Shown here: positions 32,141 to 41,355 of the stretch, piece after piece | Layout: the number at the start of each line of letters is the position of its first letter | Numbering within the stretch: position 1 is the stretch's first letter | Origin: Bog-105 sp965277435 | Lineage (GTDB): Bacteria > Acidobacteriota > Terriglobia > Bryobacterales > Bryobacteraceae | Length of the DNA: 64,000 bases | Direction: 5' to 3' | Assembly (NCBI GenBank): GCA_965277435.1 | Contig: OZ255821.1 | Location: 5,766,001-5,830,000 of the forward strand | Translations under genes and position numbers: made by a program | Notes under the pieces: model-generated | What the model was told of the DNA's origin: nothing | Seen by the model: only the letters and a program-made list of their open reading frames with translations | Database searches by the model: none

Positions 32141-32695
32141 CTAGACCGGGTTCGAAAGTGTCGGCATCTCGCCGCCTTTTACCCACAACTGACCCTTCTC
32201 GACCTTGTAGTCGTACTGGAATAAACCTTGCGGAGGCGGTCCTGCAGCGCGCGAGCCGTCCTCGTAATATGCGCCGCCATGACAAGGACATAAAAAGAGA
32301 CCGGACTCCTGGAACCATCGCACCGGGCATCCGAGATGCGTGCAGTTAATCGCAAAGACCTGGAACTGATTGCCGGCCAAGCGTCTCACCCAGCAAGGAA
32401 TGTCCGCCGTCTGGCCGTCCCAGGGACGAGTGAAGGGATTGCGATACGTAGCGATGCGCGTGGCCTTCTCGGGGAAATTTTCAATCGCACCGAGGGAAAT
32501 CCAATCACGCGGATCTTTCTTTTCGACAAAACTGGAAAAGACGAAGCCCACCAACGGAATGGTCAATAGAAGGGCCGCCGCCACATTGAGCCCGACACCT
32601 CCGATGAACAACCAGTTTCGCCGGGTCGGATTGGTGGTGTTTTCTTTGGCCTGTTCAACTTCCCGGTCTGTTGCGGTTTGCGTCACTGCACTCAT
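32141..32695 (-). CDS. Rieske 2Fe-2S protein
   Basis: 184 residues. One membrane segment (about 28-56, FIGGVGLNVAAALLLTIPLVGFVF) anchors a periplasmic Rieske domain. Cluster ligands are C118 and H120 (CTHLGC) and C136 and H139 (CPCHGG). The paired disulfide Cys also fit: C123 and C138. It accepts an electron from quinol in the bc complex and passes it to haem c. The ATG overlaps the stop of the dihaem cytochrome gene (ATGA). Confidence 0.95.
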   Translation of the reverse strand: MSAVTQTATDREVEQAKENTTNPTRRNWLFIGGVGLNVAAALLLTIPLVGFVFSSFVEKKDPRDWISLGAIENFPEKATRIATYRNPFTRPWDGQTADIPCWVRRLAGNQFQVFAINCTHLGCPVRWFQESGLFLCPCHGGAYYEDGSRAAGPPPQGLFQYDYKVEKGQLWVKGGEMPTLSNPV

Positions 32696-33570
32696 TTGAT
32701 TCCTTGCTGGCTGCTGCCGCGTGTTTTGTTTCCTTCGCCTGTTTTCGTTTGCGGACTGCCTGGACCGTTCCCGCTCCCCTCGTTGCCTTTAGTGACGGGG
32801 CCATTGCCGCCTGAGCCTGTATCAATGGCATGCGCGCCGCTGCCTTCCATCGCTTCGGCGCTTTGGGCTCGCGCGGCGGAGGCGGGACGCTTCGAGGCGA
32901 GGAAAGCAACCAGGTCGGTGACATCCTGGTTACTCAAGGCCTTGCCTGCTTTCAGATTTCGATAGTCGGGCATGCCCATATCCGGCCTGCCCACCATGAT
33001 CGAGGTTCGGAGCATTTGATTGCTCACCAGAGAAAGGTAGGCAGGATCGGTAACCAAGCCCACCCGGGCTCCCGGACCATGGCACATGTAGCAGTTCCGC
33101 GTGAACAATTTGCGGCCGGCATCAGCATCGCCTTTGTCGTCGCCCACGCTGTAAGCCGGTGGGTCCGGCAAGCTGACCGGTTTCGCCCAGTTTTGATAGA
33201 TGCCGTTCACCAGGACGTCGATCTGTTGCGAAGAGAGCGGACCACCATCACTCTTGGCCCAAGCGGGCATGGCGGTACCTGCTCTTCCATGAATCAGGAT
33301 CTGCCGGAGGTTTTCGTGTGGCAGAATCGCCAGGTACAAACTGTCGTTGAGGATCCGCCCCGGCCCGTTCTTACCATCGACGCCATGACAGCCGGTGCAG
33401 TTTTGCGAATAGAGAATTTTGAAGTCCATGGACTGCGCCTGCGGATCCTCGGTAAGGCGCGGTTTGCCAGGAGGATCACACGCGGACAGCAGCAAAAAGG
33501 CCGCGCTCACAGCAATAACGAGTGCTCGGCTCCAGATCACTTCGGGCCAGATCACTTCGGGCCAAATCAC
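32692..33570 (-). CDS. dihaem cytochrome c lipoprotein
   Basis: 292 residues from a GTG start at 33570 that overlaps the upstream stop (GTGA). The lipobox is LLLSAC with Cys31, so the protein is probably lipid-anchored outside the cytoplasmic membrane. Two haem sites are CTGCH (58-62) and CYMCH (160-164), each followed by a Met-Pro (GTAMPAW and DMGMPDY) as axial ligand. The tail from residue 235 is low complexity, rich in Gly, Ser, Asn and Thr. It probably carries electrons between the Rieske/cytochrome b pair and the oxidase. The reading frame open up to 33816 is rejected as antisense. Confidence 0.88.
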   Translation of the reverse strand: MIWPEVIWPEVIWSRALVIAVSAAFLLLSACDPPGKPRLTEDPQAQSMDFKILYSQNCTGCHGVDGKNGPGRILNDSLYLAILPHENLRQILIHGRAGTAMPAWAKSDGGPLSSQQIDVLVNGIYQNWAKPVSLPDPPAYSVGDDKGDADAGRKLFTRNCYMCHGPGARVGLVTDPAYLSLVSNQMLRTSIMVGRPDMGMPDYRNLKAGKALSNQDVTDLVAFLASKRPASAARAQSAEAMEGSGAHAIDTGSGGNGPVTKGNEGSGNGPGSPQTKTGEGNKTRGSSQQGIK

Positions 33571-33576
33571 TTCTCG
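33532..33576 (-). repeat. three 15-bp tandem units at the cytochrome start
   Basis: CCAGATCACTTCGGG occurs twice exactly (33532-33546 and 33547-33561), with a third diverged unit to 33576. On the minus strand each unit carries an in-frame GTG followed by ATTTGG or ATCTGG, so the protein begins IWPEVIWPEVIW and has three possible starts at 33570, 33555 and 33540. Confidence 0.8.
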
Positions 33577-34433
33577 TCCTCGCGCGGAGGTATCATGCCC
33601 GGAGCATGGAGAAATGCTCGTTCGGCAATCGGCCACGACTGCATGGTGCTGATGCTGGTGCTGCGTGCAATGAAGAATCCGCCCACTAATCCAAATCCGA
33701 GTTGTGCGACCACGAACCAGGGCCAGCTGATTCGGTCGTTTAGAGCCGGATTCAGAATGTTGAGAGTGGTAGCGACGAGGCCGCTCCAGAAAAGTGGCAT
33801 TAAAATTCCGGCCCAAAACACCGCGTACTTTGGAAACATCGGCAGCATCACGGCGTACACAACGCCCACCAGGCAGGAGATGACGATGTGCCCCAGCAAC
33901 GCGGCCACAAACGCCACGCCATTAAAGGCGCGCAACTGTTCGAGCGAAGCATCGCCTAGATGCGGGATGACAACGCCCGCCAGCAGGTTGACCGGATACC
34001 AGATGCTATGCTGCGCAATCAACCCGTAAAGTGCCGCTAAGGCCGCCATGGCCGCGCCACCCGCGAGACCACCCCACAAGCCTGCCGAATAGGGGTGAAC
34101 CGTCTCTGGAATGCGGACGCGGTGTCCGGCTTCGCCCAACTCCAGACGCACTACCGAGCGAGATTCAATCATCACGGGCGCGGGGCGTAGTTCCGGATTA
34201 ATGGGCACCTCTTCGTGCTCCTCATGCGGGATCACATTTTTCCACCAGCCGAACACTCCGCGAGCCGCGATGATCACTCCGATCGCGCTCACGACCCATT
34301 GCGTGACGAGTCCGGCGAACAGCAGAGTTAACCCAAAGGCAAAGACGATCGGCCAAAAGGTCGGCGCAGGCAAGACGATCGATGTGTGTTCAGTCTGCTC
34401 GGAAGCTTCGCCGTGATGTGTTTCGTAAGACAT
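33567..34433 (-). CDS. membrane protein with oxidase subunit IV-like N-terminus
   Basis: 288 residues. The N-terminal part, LPAPTFWPIVFAFGLTLLFAGLVTQWVVSAIGVIIAARGVFGWW (two membrane segments), resembles small subunit IV proteins of caa3/aa3 oxidases. A hydrophilic stretch (75-105) follows. The second half has about four more segments (GLWGGLAGGAAMAALAALYG, AFVAALLGHIVISCLVGVVYAVMLP and others). I do not know this second domain. Position between subunit III and the dihaem cytochrome supports a structural role in the oxidase. Its stop overlaps the next start (GTGA). Confidence 0.75.
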   Translation of the reverse strand: MSYETHHGEASEQTEHTSIVLPAPTFWPIVFAFGLTLLFAGLVTQWVVSAIGVIIAARGVFGWWKNVIPHEEHEEVPINPELRPAPVMIESRSVVRLELGEAGHRVRIPETVHPYSAGLWGGLAGGAAMAALAALYGLIAQHSIWYPVNLLAGVVIPHLGDASLEQLRAFNGVAFVAALLGHIVISCLVGVVYAVMLPMFPKYAVFWAGILMPLFWSGLVATTLNILNPALNDRISWPWFVVAQLGFGLVGGFFIARSTSISTMQSWPIAERAFLHAPGMIPPREDEK

Positions 34434-34442
34434 GCCTTTTCC

Positions 34443-35051
34443 TTATCTGCCGATGATGTACACCACCGTGAACACTACTACCCACACAGCGTCGACGAAG
34501 TGCCAATACCAGGAAAGAAATTTAACGCGTCGCTCTTGCGTTTGAATCGGAAATCCGCGGAGCGTAGCGAGCAACACCAGCGTGAGGAAACATAATCCGA
34601 CGATGACGTGACTTGCGTGCAGGCCAACGAGGGCGTAGTATGTTGTGCCAAACAGATTGGTCTGCATGGTGAGATGGTCTTCGAAGATCAGCTTCTTCCA
34701 TTCCAAACCGGTCGAGACGAGAAACTCCAGGCCGAGTGCGATCGTCAGCACCCACCAGAGTTTAAAGCGCCCTAGCTGGCTATGCTTAAGCGCATGCTCC
34801 GCGAGAACGACCGTCAGACTGCTCGAGAGCAAACAGATAGAGGCGAGGATGGGGATCTCGAGAACGTCCCTTGGATAAGGGCCTGTCAGACTCTTTCCGA
34901 TGTACACCAGATAGGCGACTACGAAGATGGTGAAGAGCGATGTTTCGGTGAGGATGAGAAAGATGATGCCGACTGTGCCGCGATCAGGGAGTTTCCACTC
35001 GCGCTCCATGGTGAGCGCATCTAAAGGCAAAGTTTCTTGTTGAGCCGCCAT
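34443..35051 (-). CDS. ctaE: haem-copper oxidase subunit III
   Basis: 202 residues, five membrane segments, the length of the short subunit III of bacterial caa3-type oxidases. GTVGIIFLILTETSLFTIFVVAYLVYIG holds the conserved Glu of helix III in this family, and GLHASHVIVGLCFLTLVL and FLSWYWHFVDAVWVVVFTVVYIIG are typical. It stabilises proton uptake into subunit I. It lies 4 bp after subunit I and 9 bp before the subunit IV-like gene. Confidence 0.93.
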   Translation of the reverse strand: MAAQQETLPLDALTMEREWKLPDRGTVGIIFLILTETSLFTIFVVAYLVYIGKSLTGPYPRDVLEIPILASICLLSSSLTVVLAEHALKHSQLGRFKLWWVLTIALGLEFLVSTGLEWKKLIFEDHLTMQTNLFGTTYYALVGLHASHVIVGLCFLTLVLLATLRGFPIQTQERRVKFLSWYWHFVDAVWVVVFTVVYIIGR

Positions 35052-35055
35052 GTAG

Positions 35056-36738
35056 TTATTCGTACTTCCAATCCGGATCCTGTGGATGTTTCAGATCCCA
35101 AAGTGGCCGGCTGCTGCGCACCACCGGCAGTTTTTCGAAGTTGTACTCAGGCGGCGGAGAACTGGTGGCCCACTCGAGCGTCCAGCCATCCCACGGATCG
35201 TCGCCCGCCGGTTCGCCATGGCGCGCCGAGTGGATCATGTTCCAAGCGAAGAACAAGGTAGCGGCAGCCTGGAAGATAACGCCCGCTGAGGCCACCATGT
35301 TCCAGAATTCCCAACCGCGTCCTGGGGCGTAGGTGTAAATGCGACGCGGCATGCCGAGAATGCCCAGGAAATGCATCGGGAGGAACGTCATGTTGAAACC
35401 AAACGTCCAGAGCCAGAAGTGCCACTTGCCTTGCCTCTCGTTATACATCTTGCCGATAGCTTTAGGGAACCAGTAATAGATGCCCGCAAAGATGCCCATC
35501 ACCAGGCCACCGGCGAGCGTGTAGTGGAAATGTCCCACCACAAAATACGAGTCTGTTAATTGCCAGTCGAATGGCGCAACGGACAGCATGATTCCTGTCA
35601 ATCCGGCTACCAGGAATTGCAGGAGAAACCCGCAACAGAAAAGCATGGGCGTATCGAGTTTCAACTTGCCGCCATACATGGTGGCCGTCCAATTGAAAAG
35701 CTTGATGCCGGTCGGCACCGCGATGAGCATGGTGGACGCGGTAAAGAAGGTATTGGACCAGGAAGTCATGCCCACGGCGAACATGTGATGCGCCCATACG
35801 CCGAGACTGATAAAGCCGATGGCCACGACCGCGCCTACCATCGCGGGCCGCCCGAATAGAGGCTTGCGGGAGAAAACCGGAATGATTTCGCTCAGGATGG
35901 CGAAGGCCGGGAAGATCAGGATGTAGACTTCCGGATGCCCGAAAATCCAAAAGAAATGTTGCCAGAGCACGGCCGAGCCGCCGGCCTGCGTGTCAAAGAA
36001 ATTTGCGCCTAGAAACCGGTCGTAGAGGAGCATGATTTGCGCGGCGGTAAGCGGGGGCAGCGCGATCAGAATCAACCACGCGTCCACGACCATTACCCAC
36101 ACAAACATGGGCATCTTGCTCAGCGTCATTCCCGGACAGCGCATGGAAGCCACGGTGGCAATGACGTTAATAGCGGAGGCGATACTCCCCAAACCGGAGA
36201 CCAAGATACCCAAAATCCAGTAATCGGTGGCGGCCCCGCGCGAGAAGGCTCTGCCGGTTAGCGGCGAGTAGGCGAACCAGCCTACATCCGGCGCGGAGCC
36301 GGCGCCGCCCAAACCACCGCCGCCAATGTAGCTGAAGTAGAGCAGCAGCCCGCCGAACACAAAAATCCATAAGCCGAAGGCGTTCAGACGCGGGAAGGCC
36401 ATATCCCGGGCACCGAGCATCAGCGGAATTAAGTAATTCGAAAAACCCGCAACTAACGGCATGCCCACCAGAAACACCATAGTGGTTCCATGCATGGTGA
36501 AGAGACGGTTATAAGTGGCCGGGTCGATCAGGTGATTGTCCGCGAACATCAACTGCGCGCGGATCGCCACCGCCATCAAACCCGCTATCACGAAAAACAG
36601 CAGCGCCGATGCGATGTACATCAATCCGAGCCGCTTGTGATCGACTGTCGCGACCCATTTGTAGAAGACTTCGGAGAACGAAAATTCGGTTTCCCTTTCA
36701 ACTTTCGGGTGCAGGACCGGGTAATCTATCGATGCCAT
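35056..36738 (-). CDS. ctaD: cytochrome c oxidase subunit I (A1-type haem-copper oxidase)
   Basis: 560 residues. The low-spin haem ligands are H83 (MHGTTMVF) and H405. The high-spin haem ligand is H403 (HFHYTLAGG). CuB is held by H268 in GHPEVYI and by H317-H318 in WAHHMFAVG, with Tyr272 ready for the His-Tyr crosslink. The Glu in GHPEV points to the A1 branch, and TGIKLFNW supplies the K-channel lysine. It reduces oxygen to water and pumps protons. It is the second gene of the cluster, 12 bp after subunit II. Confidence 0.96.
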   Translation of the reverse strand: MASIDYPVLHPKVERETEFSFSEVFYKWVATVDHKRLGLMYIASALLFFVIAGLMAVAIRAQLMFADNHLIDPATYNRLFTMHGTTMVFLVGMPLVAGFSNYLIPLMLGARDMAFPRLNAFGLWIFVFGGLLLYFSYIGGGGLGGAGSAPDVGWFAYSPLTGRAFSRGAATDYWILGILVSGLGSIASAINVIATVASMRCPGMTLSKMPMFVWVMVVDAWLILIALPPLTAAQIMLLYDRFLGANFFDTQAGGSAVLWQHFFWIFGHPEVYILIFPAFAILSEIIPVFSRKPLFGRPAMVGAVVAIGFISLGVWAHHMFAVGMTSWSNTFFTASTMLIAVPTGIKLFNWTATMYGGKLKLDTPMLFCCGFLLQFLVAGLTGIMLSVAPFDWQLTDSYFVVGHFHYTLAGGLVMGIFAGIYYWFPKAIGKMYNERQGKWHFWLWTFGFNMTFLPMHFLGILGMPRRIYTYAPGRGWEFWNMVASAGVIFQAAATLFFAWNMIHSARHGEPAGDDPWDGWTLEWATSSPPPEYNFEKLPVVRSSRPLWDLKHPQDPDWKYE

Positions 36739-36750
36739 AAATGCTTCCGC

Positions 36751-37785
36751 CTAATTCAGGGACTGCAGGTAGGAGACTACCTGATTCAATTCCGGGTCTG
36801 TCAATTTCATGCTGGGCATCTGTGCGCCTGGCTTGATCGTCTGCGGGTCGTCTATCCAGGCGCGCAAATGTTCTGTGGTGTTGGTGAGTACGCCGGCACC
36901 GATCGTTTGCCGGCTCATCAGGTGAGTGAGATCCGGTCCAAACTTGCCCTGCGCGGCGGTCCCTTGCACGGCATGACAGTTGATACAGGAGAGCGATTCA
37001 AAAGTCTGCCGGCCCTGGCTGACTTGCGCCGCTTCCGCGGCTTCTGACTGGCTACGCTGCTCGGCCTGCGCCCACTTGTCAAACTCCTCTTTCGGCTGGG
37101 CGATGACGCGCAGCAACATGTTGGCGTGCTGTGTTCCGCAATATTCGGCGCAGTTGCCCAGGTAGATGCCGGGTTGCTGTGGATCGATCCACATGTAGTT
37201 AATGCGATTTGGAATGACATCTGTTTTGCCGGATAACTGCGGCACCCAAAAGCTGTGAATGACGTCGAGGCTCTCCAGTTGAAGATAAGTTGCATTTTCG
37301 CGGTTGGCGGACGCTACGGGCACGTGAATTTCGTTGGCAGTGACGATATGGTAATCGGGGTACTCCACCTGCCACCACCACTGGTGTCCGATGATACGCA
37401 CCTTGAGGGCATTCTTCGGGGGACTCTGATTTTGCACTTGTGCGATCACGCGTGCCGTGACGCCGGCTAAGACAAACACGATCAGAATTGGAATGACTGT
37501 CCAGGCCACTTCGATCTGGTTGCTTCCATACACCTGGGCCGGCTCTTGCTGCGAATGATCGTCATGCTTGCGCCGGAACTTTAAAATCGTGTAGGCGATC
37601 AAGCCGCCCACCACCAAGAAAATGGCCGCCGTGATACCGAAAGTTAAATAGGCGATGTTTCTTTCAGCCGTTGCCGGGGATGCCATCGGCTTGAAGATAT
37701 TCGCGATGCGATGCTCCGGCAATCCCGGGGTTTGCGCTTGCAGGAGAAGCACAATCAAAGCGTTCACAACCATCTGATGTCCCAT
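36751..37785 (-). CDS. ctaC: cytochrome c oxidase subunit II with fused cytochrome c (caa3 type)
   Basis: 344 residues. After an N-terminal hydrophobic start come two membrane segments (about 45-67 and 94-113). The cupredoxin domain has the CuA ligands H177, C212, E214, C216, H220 and M223 (NCAEYCGTQHANM). Residues 255-344 form a cytochrome c domain with CINCH (267-271) and a Met in QMPSM. The HQWWWQVEYPD motif used for electron entry is intact. The fused haem c makes this a caa3-type oxidase. It is the first gene of the cluster; the promoter is expected in 37786-37908, where I see no convincing -35/-10 pair. Confidence 0.95.
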   Translation of the reverse strand: MGHQMVVNALIVLLLQAQTPGLPEHRIANIFKPMASPATAERNIAYLTFGITAAIFLVVGGLIAYTILKFRRKHDDHSQQEPAQVYGSNQIEVAWTVIPILIVFVLAGVTARVIAQVQNQSPPKNALKVRIIGHQWWWQVEYPDYHIVTANEIHVPVASANRENATYLQLESLDVIHSFWVPQLSGKTDVIPNRINYMWIDPQQPGIYLGNCAEYCGTQHANMLLRVIAQPKEEFDKWAQAEQRSQSEAAEAAQVSQGRQTFESLSCINCHAVQGTAAQGKFGPDLTHLMSRQTIGAGVLTNTTEHLRAWIDDPQTIKPGAQMPSMKLTDPELNQVVSYLQSLN

Positions 37786-37908
37786 TCCGCCGATTAGCTT
37801 TCTATGTTCAATGTAATACTTCTTGTCTGACAGAAATTTTCAGGCTTCCGTATGCTATAAATGTCTCGCGATGCAACTTGAGCCGCAGGACTGGATATCC
37901 TAGTTGGC

Positions 37909-39501
37909 TTATCTACAGGCAAAGTTCACCGCCTCGTCGGTACTCCCCGAACCTTTGTAATGCGCGCTCTGCGGATACGGGCACAAGGGTCGCGTCATTT
38001 TGACTCCTGCTGCCGGATTCTTGTCGTCTATCAGCTTAGTAGCGACGATCGCGTCAGGCGCCTGGCCGTACTCTACCCATTGCTCGAGCGCAGTGAAAAG
38101 GTTTTGCCCCGCATCGTGACTATGCGAAATCTGCAGTTGACCGAAGATGTACGGCCCCAGACCACCCGCGCAGTGCTGCATTCCAGGAACCATGTAGAGA
38201 CGGACAAACTGATGCGCCGCGTTTTGTCCCATCGCGGAGACGACACTCTGGTAGTAGGAAATCGTATTTTGGGGCGCGATGGCCGGATCGATCCAGCCGT
38301 GGTAGAGAATTAATTTGCCACCGCGCGCGGCAAAACGGCTCAGATTCGGGTCGGTTGAATTCAGCACTGAGGCCAGCTTCTGATCGGCCGCTTTCATGGC
38401 CTGCTCCACGTCGGCGGTTCGAAAGTTCCAACCGGCATCTTCGTAGACCATGTTTTGAAAAAAGCCGGTTGCATATTTCATACCCGATGATTGCTCGAAG
38501 GCCGGTCCAGTCACCCAGTCTTTCCAGCCATTCTCGCCCGCCTCACTGCTTGGCATAATGCCAGGGAAGAATTGTTTTCCATTTGGGTAGCCGCCGCCGG
38601 CGTAGATCTTTTTCAGCGTTTGGAGCTGTGGGGCGGTCAGGCAGTCCATTGCTTCTCCAGCTGCCTGGCAGGACAGACTTTCGGGGTTGAAATGGCAGCG
38701 GGTAGGATCGGTCAAGATGCCATCGCGTACTTGGTCGTTGGCGTCACACGCCTTCAACACGGCATCTGTGATCAGCGGCAATTTATCGGGCGGGATGAAA
38801 TTTGCGGGGCTGGCCGTGCCTACTTGCACCGATTGAAGTCCGGCGGCGAGCATATGGGTCCAGTTGTTGGCAGGAGCACCGGCAAGGATGCCATCGTAAT
38901 CTTGCGGATAGCGCTGCGCCTCCATCAGGGCCTCGCGGCCGCCATCGGAACAGGAATCGAAGTAGGCCCGCTGAGTGGAAGCTCGGTAGAATGCCTTGGT
39001 GATGATCTTGGCAGTTTCCGTCATCTCATGGACGGCACGGTAGCCGAAGTCGATAACCTTTTCAGGGTGTCCTAAAGCCCAGCTCGAATCGGTGGCCTCA
39101 CCGGTGTGTCCGGCATCGGTGGCCACGCCTGCGTACCCGGCGAGCACCGCTCCCGCAAGGCCGCGAAAATCGAGCGCCCCCGCGTAACCTCCGTTCCCTA
39201 ATCCGCGCAGCTTATGGTTCCATTTCACAGCAGGCAACCACACTTCAATCTGGATGTCGGAATCGCTGCTTGGCGTGGCTTCGATCTGTACGCGGCAGAA
39301 TTCCGGCAGCTTCTTGTAGAGATTCAGTTCCGGTGCGCCCGGCTTTCGATCAGGTGGTCTGAAAGCGCCGGCAGCCAGGATCTGCGCGGAGGTTACGCTC
39401 GCCTTAACGAGTGAAACCGTTTTCAGCGCCTCGCAAGGGTTTGCGCAGAGCGATGCGGCCGCCCAAGCGCCGAACAGCAACAGTCGACGCCTAACTGACA
39501 T
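37909..39501 (-). CDS. secreted tannase/feruloyl esterase family protein
   Basis: 530 residues from the ATG at 39501; the open frame runs 56 codons further but only this start gives a signal peptide (MSVRRRLLLFGAWAAASLCANPCEA). The nucleophile lies in FDSCSDGGREALMEAQRYP (Cys-Ser-x-Gly-Gly as in tannases). The acid is probably in YHGWIDPAIAP, and the His in MQHCAGG, where a Cys beside it can form the disulfide typical of the family. These enzymes release gallic or ferulic acid from plant esters outside the cell. No haem or oxidase link explains its place next to the respiratory cluster. Confidence 0.9.
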   Translation of the reverse strand: MSVRRRLLLFGAWAAASLCANPCEALKTVSLVKASVTSAQILAAGAFRPPDRKPGAPELNLYKKLPEFCRVQIEATPSSDSDIQIEVWLPAVKWNHKLRGLGNGGYAGALDFRGLAGAVLAGYAGVATDAGHTGEATDSSWALGHPEKVIDFGYRAVHEMTETAKIITKAFYRASTQRAYFDSCSDGGREALMEAQRYPQDYDGILAGAPANNWTHMLAAGLQSVQVGTASPANFIPPDKLPLITDAVLKACDANDQVRDGILTDPTRCHFNPESLSCQAAGEAMDCLTAPQLQTLKKIYAGGGYPNGKQFFPGIMPSSEAGENGWKDWVTGPAFEQSSGMKYATGFFQNMVYEDAGWNFRTADVEQAMKAADQKLASVLNSTDPNLSRFAARGGKLILYHGWIDPAIAPQNTISYYQSVVSAMGQNAAHQFVRLYMVPGMQHCAGGLGPYIFGQLQISHSHDAGQNLFTALEQWVEYGQAPDAIVATKLIDDKNPAAGVKMTRPLCPYPQSAHYKGSGSTDEAVNFACR

Positions 39502-39649
39502 TCCAGGAACTATAACAGTTTTTGATTGTTTTGCGATGAATAAAAAACGTTTTGAGTTGGTGGCTAGTGGGGTGTCGCAACCATTTCGTTTAATACTGAG
39601 GTAAAGAACTCCAATCGCTTCGCTCATGGTTTCCGTGCTTCCGGTTGGA

Positions 39650-39667
39650 GAGCCACTCACGTGGCTC
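39650..39667. repeat. perfect hairpin GAGCCAC-TCAC-GTGGCTC
   Basis: Seven paired bases around a four-base loop, in the 253-bp gap between the tannase-like start and the DNA alkylation repair gene. The rest of the gap holds no gene I can support. Confidence 0.4.
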
Positions 39668-39754
39668 ATGGCTCCGAAGAATACGCTGCTTCAGAGCCGC
39701 GAGCGGAGCGACCGGAGTTGCATCGCGTGGTAACGTTTTCATCGCGACACTCCA

Positions 39755-40483
39755 CTAGGAATCAAGTGTGGGGGAAAACATGCCTGCCAAAACGCTTTTA
39801 CGCTGCGCAGGTGGCAAATGTTCAATCGCGTAACGTAATGTTGTTCGCGGCAGGGACTGATAGTGTTCTCGCAAAAATGCGAGCAGGCTTGGGCGCGACA
39901 CTCGCCCTGCTTCCCGAAGCGCCCAGCCAACTGCCTTGTGAATCAAGTCATGTTGGTCCGACAACAGCATGGCCGCTATGCCAAACACGTCTTCAATCTC
40001 CTGCTGTTTGACAAAGGTCAACGTGGAAACAATTGCAATCCGCCGCTCCCAAAGGTTGCCGGATTTTGCGAGGCGATACAAGTTATCGCGCGGACGTGTC
40101 TTCAGATAGTGACCCACAATGTAGGGAGCAGAAGTATCGACGAGATCCCAGTTGTTGAAGCGCCGCGCGTGAGTTAGATAGAAGTCGAAGATTTCTTGCG
40201 CCTCGCCGTCACCGGCCCGCTCGTATTGCGCTACAAGAATCTCGGCGGCTGTGAAGCGATGCTCGTGGATAGGAGAGTGCAGCAGACGTGCAATGTCTTT
40301 GCGAGATAGGTGCAGATAGCAGTGCGCCACCTTTCGCTGGAACGGAACGCGCACCCCGAGAAATTGATCGCCCTCGCCGTACTGCCCTTTGCCGGTCTTG
40401 AAGAACCAGGCGGAACTTTTCGCGCGCTCGGGTTCGCCCAAGGAAGCCAGTTCGAGTTCCAGGTCTTTGCGTGTTTTTCTCAT
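39755..40483 (-). CDS. DNA alkylation repair protein (AlkD-like HEAT repeats)
   Basis: 242 residues made of HEAT-like helix pairs. Typical AlkD-family stretches are FLGVRVPFQRKVAHCY, NNWDLVDTSAPYIVGHYL and WERRIAIVSTLTFVKQ, where the Trp and Asp residues line the DNA-binding groove. HKAVGWALREAGRVS is also conserved. Members remove 3-methyladenine and 7-methylguanine without flipping the base. It is divergent from the SDR gene, with 33 bp between starts, so the two promoters must overlap. Confidence 0.9.
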   Translation of the reverse strand: MRKTRKDLELELASLGEPERAKSSAWFFKTGKGQYGEGDQFLGVRVPFQRKVAHCYLHLSRKDIARLLHSPIHEHRFTAAEILVAQYERAGDGEAQEIFDFYLTHARRFNNWDLVDTSAPYIVGHYLKTRPRDNLYRLAKSGNLWERRIAIVSTLTFVKQQEIEDVFGIAAMLLSDQHDLIHKAVGWALREAGRVSRPSLLAFLREHYQSLPRTTLRYAIEHLPPAQRKSVLAGMFSPTLDS

Positions 40484-40516
40484 GTTTGTCCTTCCCTGAT
40501 ACTCTGACTGATTGCT

Positions 40517-41338
40517 ATGAAGGTGTTTGCAAACCGAGTTGCCGTAATCACGGGAGGCGCCAGCGGGATTGGCCGCGCGTTGGCCGAACGTTTTGCCGCG
40601 GCCGGCATGCGCATTGTGCTAGTTGACGTGGAGGAGCCAGCGTTACACGAGGCAGCACGGGCTATGCAGGAGACGGGGGCGGTTGTGCTGCCGGTAATGG
40701 TAGACGTATCGGATGCGGCGGCCGTTGAAGCGCTTGCAGAGGAAGCTTACTCGAAATTCGGCGCGGTACATGTGCTTTGCAATAATGCCGGGGTGGCAGG
40801 CGGCGGTGCGCCCGTCTGGGAACAATCACTCGCCACGTGGGATTGGGTTCTCAAAGTGAATCTGTGGGGCGTCATTCATGGTGTGCATGCTTTTGTACCG
40901 CGCATGTTGGCTGCTGGAGAAGAGGGTCACCTCGTTAACACGGCCTCGGCGGCCGGACTTAGAACCGGACCGCTTCTTGCCCCCTATCACGCTTCCAAAC
41001 ATGCGGTGGTCGCTTTGTCCGAATCGCTGCACTTCGATCTGCAACTCGCGCGGGCGAAGGTAAGTGCCTCGGTTTTGTGCCCGGCTTTCGTGAAGACGCA
41101 ACTGCCCGACAGCACGCGTAATCAGCCGGCGACAGTTGATGCGGGCCGGTATCCCGACGCCATGCGGAACAAGGTCACGACCGGCATGCTGCCGGAAACC
41201 ATTGCTGAGCGGGTCTTTGCAGCGGTACGTGACGAGCAGTTCTGGATCCTAACCCACGATGACTTCGATGATATGATCCGGGCGCGGTTCGAAGGGATGC
41301 TGCGGCGCGAAAATCCGACGCCTCACGTGTTTAGTTGA
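40517..41338 (+). CDS. SDR family oxidoreductase
   Basis: 273 residues, a classical short-chain dehydrogenase. The cofactor motif is ITGGASGIGRAL (about 11-22), with Asp37 (VLVDVEEP) suggesting NAD. NNAG is at 89-92. The catalytic set is S144 (VNTASAAGL), Y157 and K161 (YHASK). The substrate cannot be deduced. The EthD-like gene follows, with its better start 18 bp downstream. Confidence 0.92.
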   Translation: MKVFANRVAVITGGASGIGRALAERFAAAGMRIVLVDVEEPALHEAARAMQETGAVVLPVMVDVSDAAAVEALAEEAYSKFGAVHVLCNNAGVAGGGAPVWEQSLATWDWVLKVNLWGVIHGVHAFVPRMLAAGEEGHLVNTASAAGLRTGPLLAPYHASKHAVVALSESLHFDLQLARAKVSASVLCPAFVKTQLPDSTRNQPATVDAGRYPDAMRNKVTTGMLPETIAERVFAAVRDEQFWILTHDDFDDMIRARFEGMLRRENPTPHVFS

Positions 41339-41355
41339 GCTTCTGCCATTTATAC

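Noticed and set aside
33571..33816. Longer start for the dihaem cytochrome
   Set aside because: It would overlap the upstream gene by 250 bp and bury the lipobox. The GTGA overlap start fits better.
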